Positions 8,406-16,343 of a stretch of DNA of 64,000 nt are shown in pieces. The notes beneath the pieces were generated by a model. That model was not told the DNA's origin, made no database searches, and was given only the letters and a program-made list of their open reading frames with translations. How positions within the stretch are numbered: position 1 is the first letter of the stretch; each line of letters starts with the position of its first letter. The position numbers were made by a program, and so were the translations under genes. The stretch comes from JAAYXS01 sp043820985 (GTDB taxonomy: Bacteria > Planctomycetota > Phycisphaerae > UBA1845 > Fen-1342): NCBI GenBank assembly GCA_043820985.1, contig JBDRDH010000139.1, positions 1-64,000 on the forward strand. Reading direction: 5' to 3'.

Positions 8406-9623
8406 ATGGAAGACATCATCTATCTTGACAACGCCGCCACCAGCTTCCCAAAACCCGATTCCATGCATGATGCGGTGCGGGAGTTCTACCGCTCCAACGG
8501 CGTCAATCCCGGGCGGACTGGCTGCGACCTGGCCATCAATGCCGAACAGATGATCCACGGCACGCGTAAGCGACTGTCGGCGTTCTTCAACCAGAGCCTC
8601 GTAGACGCCGGGAAAACGAAAGATCCCAACCGCCTGGTCTTCACGCTCAACGCCACGATGAGTCTCAACTTGATTATCAATGGCATGATCGGCCCCGGCG
8701 ATCACATTATCACCACGATGCTCGAGCACAACTCAGTCATCCGCCCGGTTAACCACAAGGTCCGCGATGAAGGCGCCGAGGCCACCTACATCATCCCGGA
8801 CGCCGACGGTTATCTCGATCCCGAGGACATCCGCAAAGCCATCAGGAAAAACACCAAGCTGGTCGTCGTCAACCACGGCTCAAACGTCACCGGCGTCGTC
8901 CAGGACCTCCCGGCTATCGGCTCCGTATGTGATCAGGCCGGCGTGCCATTCGCCGTCGACACCGCCCAAACCGCCGGCGTATTGCCCATCGACATGGCCG
9001 CCTGCAATATCAGCTTTCTTTCATTCACCGGTCATAAGGGACTCTTCGCCCCGACCGGCATCGGTGGGCTCTGTGTCGCCGACGACGCCGAGATTCGTGG
9101 CACTATCTACGGCGGTACCGGCGTACGCAGCGCCGTTCCTTACCATCTCGAGGAATACCCTTACCGACTGGAAGCCGGCACGCAAAACCTGGCCGGCATC
9201 GCCGGACTGGCGGCCGGCCTCGACTGGATCGAGCAGCGCGGCATCAGCGCCATCTACGAACACGAGATCGGCCTGCTCGAAATGTTACAAAGCGGCTTGT
9301 CCGACATCGCCGGCGTGCGCATCTGGGGCACGACCCAACTGACTAACCGCGTCGCCACTTTATCCGTGACCGTCGACAACTATGACGCGTCCGACGTCGG
9401 CACGATTCTCGACGTGGATTACAACGTCCAGACGCGCACCGGCCTGCACTGCGCCCCGTTGATCCACAAGCACCACGGCACCATTCCGCGCGGCACGGTG
9501 CGCTTCTCCGTCGGCCCCTTCAACACCCGGGAGCACATTGAAACCGCTATCAAAGCCGTCGCCGAAATCGCCGCCGACCGTAACCCTGCCCCCGTAACCT
9601 CGAACTCCCTTAAAAGCATGTAG
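8406..9623 (+). CDS. Class V aminotransferase / cysteine desulfurase-like enzyme
   Basis: A PLP enzyme of 405 residues with IYLDNAATSFPKP at the N terminus, the Schiff-base lysine in SFTGHKGLF (K211), and the persulfide-carrying cysteine in RTGLHCAP (C349), followed by GTVRFSVGPFNT. These match the NifS/SufS-like family (TIGR01977 type), which moves sulfur from cysteine as an enzyme-bound persulfide. ATG at 8406 is preferred over 8379 because GAGGAC precedes it. The gene converges with the DsrC/DsrMK-like operon, which may receive or handle the sulfur; that link is inference. The 222 bases upstream (8184-8405) hold no gene that I can see. Confidence 0.88.
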   Translation: MEDIIYLDNAATSFPKPDSMHDAVREFYRSNGVNPGRTGCDLAINAEQMIHGTRKRLSAFFNQSLVDAGKTKDPNRLVFTLNATMSLNLIINGMIGPGDHIITTMLEHNSVIRPVNHKVRDEGAEATYIIPDADGYLDPEDIRKAIRKNTKLVVVNHGSNVTGVVQDLPAIGSVCDQAGVPFAVDTAQTAGVLPIDMAACNISFLSFTGHKGLFAPTGIGGLCVADDAEIRGTIYGGTGVRSAVPYHLEEYPYRLEAGTQNLAGIAGLAAGLDWIEQRGISAIYEHEIGLLEMLQSGLSDIAGVRIWGTTQLTNRVATLSVTVDNYDASDVGTILDVDYNVQTRTGLHCAPLIHKHHGTIPRGTVRFSVGPFNTREHIETAIKAVAEIAADRNPAPVTSNSLKSM

Positions 9624-9624
9624 C

Positions 9625-9645
9625 GGCCCGCGCCCTCGCGCGGCC
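9625..9645. terminator. GC-rich hairpin between convergent genes
   Basis: GGCC-CGCG, loop CCCT, CGCG-C-GGCC (one bulged C) directly after the desulfurase stop and six bases before the end of the DsrK-like gene. It starts with GTAGCGGCC, as does the palindrome at 6390, so it may be a repeat element serving as a terminator. No U-tract is visible. Confidence 0.4.
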
Positions 9646-9650
9646 ACCCC

Positions 9651-10949
9651 CTACGCCAGCGCCGAATAAACCAACTCCACCACCGCCTGAATCTCGACCC
9701 CCAGCTTGTACCGCTTCGACAGCTCAATAAGCTGATCCGCGCAATTGTGGCACGGCGTCGCGACGATCCTCGCCCCTGTCGCGCTAATCTGCTCGGCTTT
9801 GGTCTTGCCCGAAGCCACCCGTCGGTCGCCGTACTCACTCATCGACAGCATCCCCCCGCCACCCCCACAGCAATAGTTATGGTGCCGGTTCGGCGTCATC
9901 TCGACAAAGTCCGACACAACTTGCTTTAGAATCCGCCGTTGCGGTTCCACCACGCCACCCCAACGCACCAGGTTACACGGATCGTGCAGCGTAACACGCT
10001 CCGTGTTCCTGGCCGGATCCACCTTAATCCGGCCGGCGTCAAGGTATTCCTCCAGCAGCTCGAGCACGCTGCGCATCAGCAGCGGATATTCCCGCTCGAT
10101 CCAGTTCGGCCCCTCCCACCGAAACGACCGGAATCCATGCCCGCACTCGGAGAGGATAATCTCCTCCACTCCCAGCGCCCGAGCCTCATCCATCACCCGC
10201 CGCGTCAACTCCCCCGCCGACTTATCATCACCCGCGTAGAAGCCGTAATTCGTTACATCATAAAACTTGCTCGATAGCGTCCAACTCTCGCCGGCGGCAT
10301 GAAACACTCCCGCCGCCGCCATCAACGACAGTGGAAAGAACTTCACTTCGCGCGGGTTGATCAGGTACAGAATTCGCCGGCCCTTCTCATCCACCGGCAC
10401 GCGTACCGCTTCATCGTTCATCTCAAGCTTCAGGTCGTCACCCAGCCACTCCGCCGTCGATAGCAATTCCTCTTGTGGAATCGCCATCTGGTTACCAGTT
10501 TCAAGCTGGTTATCAACGGTACGCTGCAAGCCTTCCGGTACCATCCCGACCGCGGCCAGCATGTTTCGCCCGGCGCGAATCACCGCCGCCACGTCCAGTC
10601 CAACCGAACAGTGCAATCCGCAGCGGCCACACGCGGTACATCGTCCGTAGACGATCTCGACCAGTTCATTGAGTGTCTGGCGGTTCAGGTCGCGCGCGCC
10701 CACCAAACCCGGCCAGATCTTCCCTAGCAACGTGTGGTAACGCCGGTAATGACTGATCACCCGCCCGGCTTTCATCGCCGGATGATTGGCCAGCTCCGGC
10801 TCCGCCTGGTAAATGTGGCAGGTCTGGGCACACAGGCCACACTTTACGCACGCATTGGCGTGGTAGGCCACCAGCCCGCGCGCGGCGCGCTTGAGCACCT
10901 CCCGTGCCGTGCTGCTTTCCTGGGCCGCATCCATCTCGCCCGCCGGCAT
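9651..10949 (-). CDS. DsrK/HdrD-like Fe-S oxidoreductase
   Basis: About 432 residues with two ferredoxin-type cluster motifs (ACVKCGLCAQTCHIY and CTACGRCGLHCSVG) and two C-terminal CCG-type segments (LHDPCNLVRWGG...NYCCGGGGG and ATPCHNCADQL) that bind the noncubane cluster used in disulfide chemistry. This is the layout of DsrK/TmcB/HdrD, the cytoplasmic subunit that reduces a DsrC trisulfide or a heterodisulfide with electrons from the membrane subunit. ATG at 10949 lies four bases after the preceding stop; 10934 is an alternative. Third gene of the dsrC operon. No dsrAB is visible. Confidence 0.85.
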   Translation of the reverse strand: MPAGEMDAAQESSTAREVLKRAARGLVAYHANACVKCGLCAQTCHIYQAEPELANHPAMKAGRVISHYRRYHTLLGKIWPGLVGARDLNRQTLNELVEIVYGRCTACGRCGLHCSVGLDVAAVIRAGRNMLAAVGMVPEGLQRTVDNQLETGNQMAIPQEELLSTAEWLGDDLKLEMNDEAVRVPVDEKGRRILYLINPREVKFFPLSLMAAAGVFHAAGESWTLSSKFYDVTNYGFYAGDDKSAGELTRRVMDEARALGVEEIILSECGHGFRSFRWEGPNWIEREYPLLMRSVLELLEEYLDAGRIKVDPARNTERVTLHDPCNLVRWGGVVEPQRRILKQVVSDFVEMTPNRHHNYCCGGGGGMLSMSEYGDRRVASGKTKAEQISATGARIVATPCHNCADQLIELSKRYKLGVEIQAVVELVYSALA

Positions 10950-10953
10950 GCCG

Positions 10954-11583
10954 TCAATCCCGCTCAACAACGGTCGGCGGATACACTCCCCGGTAACCCA
11001 ACCGCCGGCCATAATCACCACGCGCTACAAAGAAAAACACCGCGTGCCGCAATTTCCCCAGCGGCAGGTACAAGAAGAACACCCCCACGTACAACAACAC
11101 GCATAACCGGCCGGCTCCGGCCAGCGGATTCCACAATCCCAGCGCCAACAGACCACAAGTCGCCAATATCGCCACGAAATCCTCTGGCGTGCTCAAACCC
11201 CGCATTTCCGCCACACTCGCGCGTCTGACCAACAGGTACCCGCCGCACACCAGCGCCATCGCCGTCACCGGGCGTGCCATCGCTAGCACCTGCCCGCTGA
11301 ACGCCGGCCAGGCCAGCGACACCACCATGCCCAACAGTGCCAGCAGCACACCCAAATGCATCACGACACCAATCGCGAACTTGACTGGATGGCGTCTGAC
11401 CGACTCCTTATGTGCCGGCGTCATGGCCACTGTAAAGTTGTAGAGCACGCCGCGCCAGGGACTACCGGTTCGTTGGCTGTAATCGCGGCGCCCGCCACCC
11501 CAGGCCATCATGACCTGGATAATCAAAGCGCCCAGCGCCCACAACATGCTCAACACCACGATGACCTTGGCTGCATTCAGCAA
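10954..11583 (-). CDS. DsrM/TmcC-like membrane subunit
   Basis: A protein of about 209 residues with five or six hydrophobic helices and conserved histidines (MTPAHKES, RRHPVKF, VMHLGVL), as in NarI/DsrM/TmcC haem b quinol-oxidising subunits. It would pass electrons between quinol and the DsrK-like protein. No ATG stands at the expected start. A TTG at 11583, eight bases after GACGAGG and 22 bases downstream of the dsrC stop, gives a protein beginning just before the first helix and is my choice. The longer frame back to 11703 overlaps dsrC and encodes nothing plausible. Confidence 0.75.
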   Translation of the reverse strand: MLNAAKVIVVLSMLWALGALIIQVMMAWGGGRRDYSQRTGSPWRGVLYNFTVAMTPAHKESVRRHPVKFAIGVVMHLGVLLALLGMVVSLAWPAFSGQVLAMARPVTAMALVCGGYLLVRRASVAEMRGLSTPEDFVAILATCGLLALGLWNPLAGAGRLCVLLYVGVFFLYLPLGKLRHAVFFFVARGDYGRRLGYRGVYPPTVVERD

Positions 11584-11605
11584 ACCAAATACCTCGTCGA
11601 CCGGC

Positions 11606-12007
11606 CTATACGCACCCGTCCGGCTTGGGCAATCCCGCCACCCGACACGCGCCCCGCGCCGGTCCGGAAGTGAACAGCTTGTAGATCTCACGCACGCTGA
11701 CACTGACTTCCTTGCAGATCAGCCGTACTGGCGGCGCCAGATCGTGTTCCTGCCAGTATTCCCGGATGAAGTTGACAATCGCCCAGTGCTTCTCGCCAAC
11801 CTCAGTGATCCCCTCGTCCTCGGCAATCGCCTTTGCGACTTCATCGCTCCAGAGCCCCGGATCAGTCATGAAGCCGTCTTTGTCAAAATCGATCGTTTTG
11901 CCGTTTACTTCCACGGTGCGTATCTCCTTGGAATATTCGCTCTCGGGCAGGTCCAGCGCTGAGCAGTTGGGTAATTGTGTCGCAGTGCCCCCGCCAATGC
12001 AAGCCAT
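11606..12007 (-). CDS. dsrC: DsrC-family sulfur-relay protein
   Basis: The core (VEVNGKTIDFDKDGFM; WSDEVAKAIAEDEGI; FIREYWQEHDLAPPVR) and the C-terminal arm (GACRVAGLPKPDGCV) match DsrC. Both arm cysteines are present: one ten residues before the other, and the penultimate Cys. This pair separates true DsrC, which forms a trisulfide or disulfide that DsrMK reduces, from TusE-like proteins with only the last Cys. An N-terminal extension of about 27 residues is present. A GGGAGAGAG stretch precedes the ATG. It heads the operon with the DsrM- and DsrK-like genes. Confidence 0.9.
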   Translation of the reverse strand: MACIGGGTATQLPNCSALDLPESEYSKEIRTVEVNGKTIDFDKDGFMTDPGLWSDEVAKAIAEDEGITEVGEKHWAIVNFIREYWQEHDLAPPVRLICKEVSVSVREIYKLFTSGPARGACRVAGLPKPDGCV

Positions 12008-12116
12008 CAGTCACTCTCTCCCTCGCCCGAAACCAGTCACCCACTCGCCAAAGATGTTACAATCCCGCCACGGTGAATGTCCCGCCTGCATTCAGTCAAT
12101 AGACAAGGAAACCGCC

Positions 12117-14192
12117 ATGAATATCAGACGTTACACCCGCGTATTCCTCACCGCCAGCCTGCTGCTCATTTCGTTTGGTCAGACCGCGCTCTGCCCCGCC
12201 GACGAGCCTCTGAAGGACCCCGAGCGCATGGGCTGGTGGCGTCAGGCGCGCTTCGGCATGTTCATCCATTGGGGTCTGTACGCCATCCCCGCCGGCCAGT
12301 GGCAAGGCAACACGAATCACGCCGAGTGGATCCGTACAACCGCTCAGATCCCGCTCGAGACCTACGATCAGTTCGTCGACCAGTTCAATCCGGTGAAGTT
12401 CGACGCCGACGAATGGGCGCGGATGGCCAAGGACGCCGGTATGAAGTACATCGTGATCACCTCCAAGCATCACGACGGTTTCTGCCTGTTCGACTCGGCC
12501 CACACGGATTTCGACATCATGTCCACACCCTTTAAGCGTGACATCATGAAGGAGTTGTCGGGCGCCTGCCGCAAGCACGGCCTCCAGATCTGCTGGTACC
12601 ACTCGATCATGGACTGGCATCACCCGGATTACCTGCCCCGCCGCGGCTGGGAAAAAGAGCACCGCCCCGTCGGTGATGCCGACTTCAACCGCTTCATCAA
12701 GTACCTCCACGGCCAGGTCACGGAGTTGCTCACCAAGTATGGCCCGATAGGCGTAATGTGGTTCGACGGAGAATGGGAGGATACCTGGTCGCACGAATAC
12801 GGCCAGCCGCTCTATGACCTCTGCCGCTCAATCCAGCCTAACGTCATTATCAATAACCGCGTTGATAAGGGCCGCGCCGGCATGGCCGGCATGACGACCG
12901 ACCAGCGCTTCGCCGGCGACTTTGGGACGCCCGAACAGGAAATCCCCGCCACCGGTCTGCCCGGCGTCGATTGGGAAACCTGCATGACCATGAACCGTCA
13001 CTGGGGCTACAACGCGCACGATAAGGACTTCAAGTCCACCGCCGACCTGGTTCACAAGCTGGCCGACATCGCCTCCAAGGGCGGCAACTTCCTGCTCAAC
13101 ATTGGCCCCAAGGCCGATGGCACCTTCCCCCAGGAGAGCATCGACCGCCTGCGCGAAATCGGCGCCTGGATGAAAATCAACGGCGACGCAATCTATGGCA
13201 CCTCCGCCAGCCCCTTCAAAACTCTGCCGTGGGGCCGCTGCACACAGAAACAACTCAACGACGGCAACACCCGCCTCTACCTGCATGTTTTTGACTGGCC
13301 CGTTGATAGCCAACTGATCCTGCCCGAATTGGACAATCACCTTACACGGGCATATCTGCTGGCCTATGAGAAACCAGATCAGCATGGCACACTGAGGTTC
13401 TCGCGCCGGCCAGGAGCCGTAACTATCCAGTTGCCCCCCAAGACCCCTGATCCGATCAACAGCGTGGTCGTCCTGGATATTCAAGGTTCCCCTCAGATCA
13501 TCAATCCACCTGAAATCCACGCCGTTCACGATATCTTCGTCGACGCTATACAAGTCCAGATCACCCCCTGCTGCGAAAATGTCGCTGTCCATTACACCAT
13601 TGACGGCTCCGATCCCACACTGGAATCATACCGCGCGCCCCAAACACTCATTCTCTCGGAAACCGCCCAGATCCGCGCCGGCCAGTTTCGCAACGGTCAC
13701 CCCCTCGGCGGCATCAGCCAGAGAACGTTTACCAAGGTCACCCCCCGCCCAGCCGCTGAAATCGTCACCAACTCGTCCGGCTTGCAATACGAATATTACG
13801 AAGGCGAGTGGAACCAGCTACCCGACTTCGACCAACTTACCCCGGTCAAGCGCGGCACCATCGACAACTTCTCATTCAGCCCCCGCCAGCGCTCCGAGCG
13901 CTTCGGCTTCCGCTACCTCGGCTTGATCGAGATACAGCATACAGGCGTCTACACCTTCTACACCCTCTCAGACGATGGCAGCCGGCTCTACATCGACGAA
14001 CAACTCGTCGTCGACAACGATGGCTTGCATGGCGCCGAGGAAGCCTCCGGCCTGATCCCGCTTGCCGCCAGCCTGCATCATATCACCGTGACCTACTTCG
14101 AGAAAACCGGCGGCGACTCCTTAGAGGTCTGGTTCGAGGGCCCCAAAACTAAAAAACAGCGCATCCCAACCGCGCTTTTATGGCATGAATAA
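12117..14192 (+). CDS. Secreted GH29 alpha-L-fucosidase with chitobiase-C and PA14 domains
   Basis: A signal peptide is followed by the GH29 catalytic domain (about residues 35-350) with FGMFIHWGLYA, KYIVITSKHHDGFCLFDS and the probable nucleophile D217 in GVMWFDGEW. A C-terminal beta-sandwich follows, then a chitobiase-type domain (VHYTIDGSDPT, about 479-545) and a PA14 domain (LQYEYYEGEW to the end, from about 555). It would release alpha-L-fucose from glycans outside the cytoplasm. ATG 12117 has AAGGAA six bases upstream. The same C-terminal pair of domains occurs on the GH20 protein at 21175. It diverges from dsrC. Confidence 0.93.
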   Translation: MNIRRYTRVFLTASLLLISFGQTALCPADEPLKDPERMGWWRQARFGMFIHWGLYAIPAGQWQGNTNHAEWIRTTAQIPLETYDQFVDQFNPVKFDADEWARMAKDAGMKYIVITSKHHDGFCLFDSAHTDFDIMSTPFKRDIMKELSGACRKHGLQICWYHSIMDWHHPDYLPRRGWEKEHRPVGDADFNRFIKYLHGQVTELLTKYGPIGVMWFDGEWEDTWSHEYGQPLYDLCRSIQPNVIINNRVDKGRAGMAGMTTDQRFAGDFGTPEQEIPATGLPGVDWETCMTMNRHWGYNAHDKDFKSTADLVHKLADIASKGGNFLLNIGPKADGTFPQESIDRLREIGAWMKINGDAIYGTSASPFKTLPWGRCTQKQLNDGNTRLYLHVFDWPVDSQLILPELDNHLTRAYLLAYEKPDQHGTLRFSRRPGAVTIQLPPKTPDPINSVVVLDIQGSPQIINPPEIHAVHDIFVDAIQVQITPCCENVAVHYTIDGSDPTLESYRAPQTLILSETAQIRAGQFRNGHPLGGISQRTFTKVTPRPAAEIVTNSSGLQYEYYEGEWNQLPDFDQLTPVKRGTIDNFSFSPRQRSERFGFRYLGLIEIQHTGVYTFYTLSDDGSRLYIDEQLVVDNDGLHGAEEASGLIPLAASLHHITVTYFEKTGGDSLEVWFEGPKTKKQRIPTALLWHE

Positions 14193-14226
14193 ACCGTCAA
14201 TAGATCGCTGACAATCCGACGCCGGG

Positions 14227-14254
14227 GTGCCCCATCGCTTCAGCGGTGGGGTAC
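14227..14254. terminator. Strong hairpin between convergent GH29 and sialidase genes
   Basis: Positions 14227-14238 pair with 14243-14254 (12 bp with two G-T wobbles, core CCCC...GGGG) around a TTCA tetraloop. It lies between the fucosidase stop (14192) and the convergent sialidase stop (14318). No U-tract follows. Confidence 0.45.
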
Positions 14255-14317
14255 ACGAATGGACACCCCATCACTCTACAGTCTTCGTCTCAGGCCTTCG
14301 TGGTAAAAATACTCCCA

Positions 14318-16129
14318 TTACTTCGACGCCAGTTTATCCAACTCCTCAAGCTTCAGCCGCACACTGACAATAAACGGCGGCTCACCGGCCACCCAATGCC
14401 CATAAGTAGTCGTTACAATCGTGCCGTCGGGCAAGATGACAACGCCCGGATATGCACAGTCCCAACGGTGGTGGTTGTCCATCAACCGCACGCGATATTG
14501 GCCTTCCCGCCCATGACAAATGTCATCGTAAGTTCCCACCCAGGCCACCCAGTCACCCTGCGTCGGACTCTCCCGCGTAGTGTCGCGGAATGAAATGAAC
14601 AACCGACCATCCGGCGCGTACACCACCGTGTGCCGATCGCCGGTCAGCGCCGCCGGCAACTCGCGCGGCGGCGTCCACGTCCGCGCCTCATCGTTCGAGA
14701 ACATCACATGCGAATTCCGCCGCCGACGGTTTTCCCGCAGCAGAATCGCCAACTCATTATCGTTCGGCGAACGAATGATCCCCGGCTCACACAAATGCAC
14801 TTCACTGCCCCGCCAGATCGCTTGCGGCGTCCCCCAGGTCAAACCACCATCCTTGGAAAACACCTGGTAGAGTGTAAATGTATCCGTGCGGTTACCCTCC
14901 TTTTTATAAAATCGCCCATCGTCGTGAAACATCGCCACGTAATCGCCATTCTTCAGCCGCGCGACACATCCCATGGCCACGATCCCGCCGTAGTCGCCGA
15001 TCGGCTTCAGCGGCGTCCACGTCGCGCCATCATCCTCCGAGACCGCCATCCGAATCGGATACAGCCCCGAGAACATGATCAGCCGCTTGACCCCCTGCTT
15101 GTTGACGACACGGTGGATAGTCGGAACCTCCCGCGATGTAGCCCAGTTGTCCGGCACCGGCAGGCGCTCCGACCACGTCAGGCCGGCATCCGTGCTGCGT
15201 TTCATCACGATCGCCCCGCGACCATGCCCCTTGGGATACACCACGATCATCGTGCGCTTATCTTCGAGCAGGACCGTCGTCGGATGACCCAGGTACTGCC
15301 CGGCTTCCCGATCTATAACTACCTGCCGTTCCTTCTGATCCGCCAGATCTATCAACGGAATGCTGTAGCCCGGCGCCAGTGGCGCCAGCAACTTCCCCGC
15401 CGCGGCTAACGCGACAATCTCCTCGACTAACTGCTCCGTAATTAACTGATGACCCAGGTCATTGGGATGTGATCCATCTGGTACCAGATCATCAGTGCTC
15501 TGCCCTTCCACCCGATCGTAGTCCAGGAACATCTGGTACACATCAACCAGCGGCACACCGTGCTGCCGGGCTACCTCCCGCACCGTCTGCGCATACTTCA
15601 CGTTCAACAAGTTAAAACCCCAGCGATCGTTCACGTCGTACGGCGGCTTGCCAAACACATCCGTGATGTGATCGCGCCACAGCATCGCGTTCGGCGTCAT
15701 CAATATCACCGCCGAGCCTCGCGCCTCCAGAGCCGTCAGAAGATACGCCAGGTTTTCCCGGAAGTCCGCCTGGGAAACCCGCGGTTTGGTCCGACCTTTA
15801 TGTACGTCAATCGCCGAATCATTGATCCCGTACTGAATGATCACCAGATCCGGGTTGTGTTTCAGCACGTCCCGCTCGAATCTCTCGCGGGCCCCGGCCG
15901 TCGTATCCGCTGACAACCCCGCGTTGATGACCTCGGCGCGAATACCCCGCTTCAGCAATGCTTTTGGTAATTGTCGGGCGTAGACTTCCCTCTTTCCCAT
16001 CCGCGCCGTGGTCGAGTCGCCCAGCGCGACGATTCGCACCGGAGTATGGTTCTCAGCGCAAGTAGCCGTGGCCCCCAATATTCCCACAACCATCACGACC
16101 ACGACAATCTTCGCATCAGACAGGGTCAT
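14318..16129 (-). CDS. Secreted SGNH hydrolase - sialidase-like fusion
   Basis: After a signal peptide, residues about 30-235 form an SGNH/GDSL esterase with block I ALGDSTT, block III QYGINDS and block V DGSHPNDLGH. Residues about 250-603 form a six-bladed sialidase-type propeller with Asp boxes STDAGLTW, SEDDGATW, SKDGGLTW and SNDEARTW. The fusion suggests O-acetyl removal and glycoside cleavage on one chain. The Arg-Ile-Pro motif of classical sialidases is not seen (HPT stands near the blade start), so sialic acid specificity is unproven. ATG 16129 has GGAGGAG eight bases upstream. It is transcribed away from the symporter gene. Confidence 0.85.
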   Translation of the reverse strand: MTLSDAKIVVVVMVVGILGATATCAENHTPVRIVALGDSTTARMGKREVYARQLPKALLKRGIRAEVINAGLSADTTAGARERFERDVLKHNPDLVIIQYGINDSAIDVHKGRTKPRVSQADFRENLAYLLTALEARGSAVILMTPNAMLWRDHITDVFGKPPYDVNDRWGFNLLNVKYAQTVREVARQHGVPLVDVYQMFLDYDRVEGQSTDDLVPDGSHPNDLGHQLITEQLVEEIVALAAAGKLLAPLAPGYSIPLIDLADQKERQVVIDREAGQYLGHPTTVLLEDKRTMIVVYPKGHGRGAIVMKRSTDAGLTWSERLPVPDNWATSREVPTIHRVVNKQGVKRLIMFSGLYPIRMAVSEDDGATWTPLKPIGDYGGIVAMGCVARLKNGDYVAMFHDDGRFYKKEGNRTDTFTLYQVFSKDGGLTWGTPQAIWRGSEVHLCEPGIIRSPNDNELAILLRENRRRRNSHVMFSNDEARTWTPPRELPAALTGDRHTVVYAPDGRLFISFRDTTRESPTQGDWVAWVGTYDDICHGREGQYRVRLMDNHHRWDCAYPGVVILPDGTIVTTTYGHWVAGEPPFIVSVRLKLEELDKLASK

Positions 16130-16157
16130 ACCAATCACTCCTCCAACAAAGGGTACC

Positions 16158-16251
16158 ATAGCCGTCTCGGCTGTATAGTGTGGCACCAGTTTGCAACCGG
16201 TCAGCCCAAACATGTGGGACCGGTTTCCAACTGGTCAGACCAGCGTGCCAC
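16158..16251. repeat. Composite of palindromic repeats upstream of the symporter
   Basis: Three elements are nested here: a TCT-loop palindrome (AGCCG-TCT-CGGCT, 16159-16171); two opposed copies of a GACCGGTTxxxAACTGGTC-like palindrome (16184-16201 and 16217-16235); and an outer inverted pair TGTGGCAC (16178-16185) / GTGCCACA (16244-16251). The GACCGGTT type recurs at 26189 and 28930. The stretch 16130-16343 holds no gene. Confidence 0.6.
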
Positions 16252-16343
16252 AACCATCCCGGCTGTGAAACCCATAGCGGCCAACACCTACCCACGATAT
16301 CCTGCTAACACAAAACCTGATCCCACATACGGACGGCACACGC

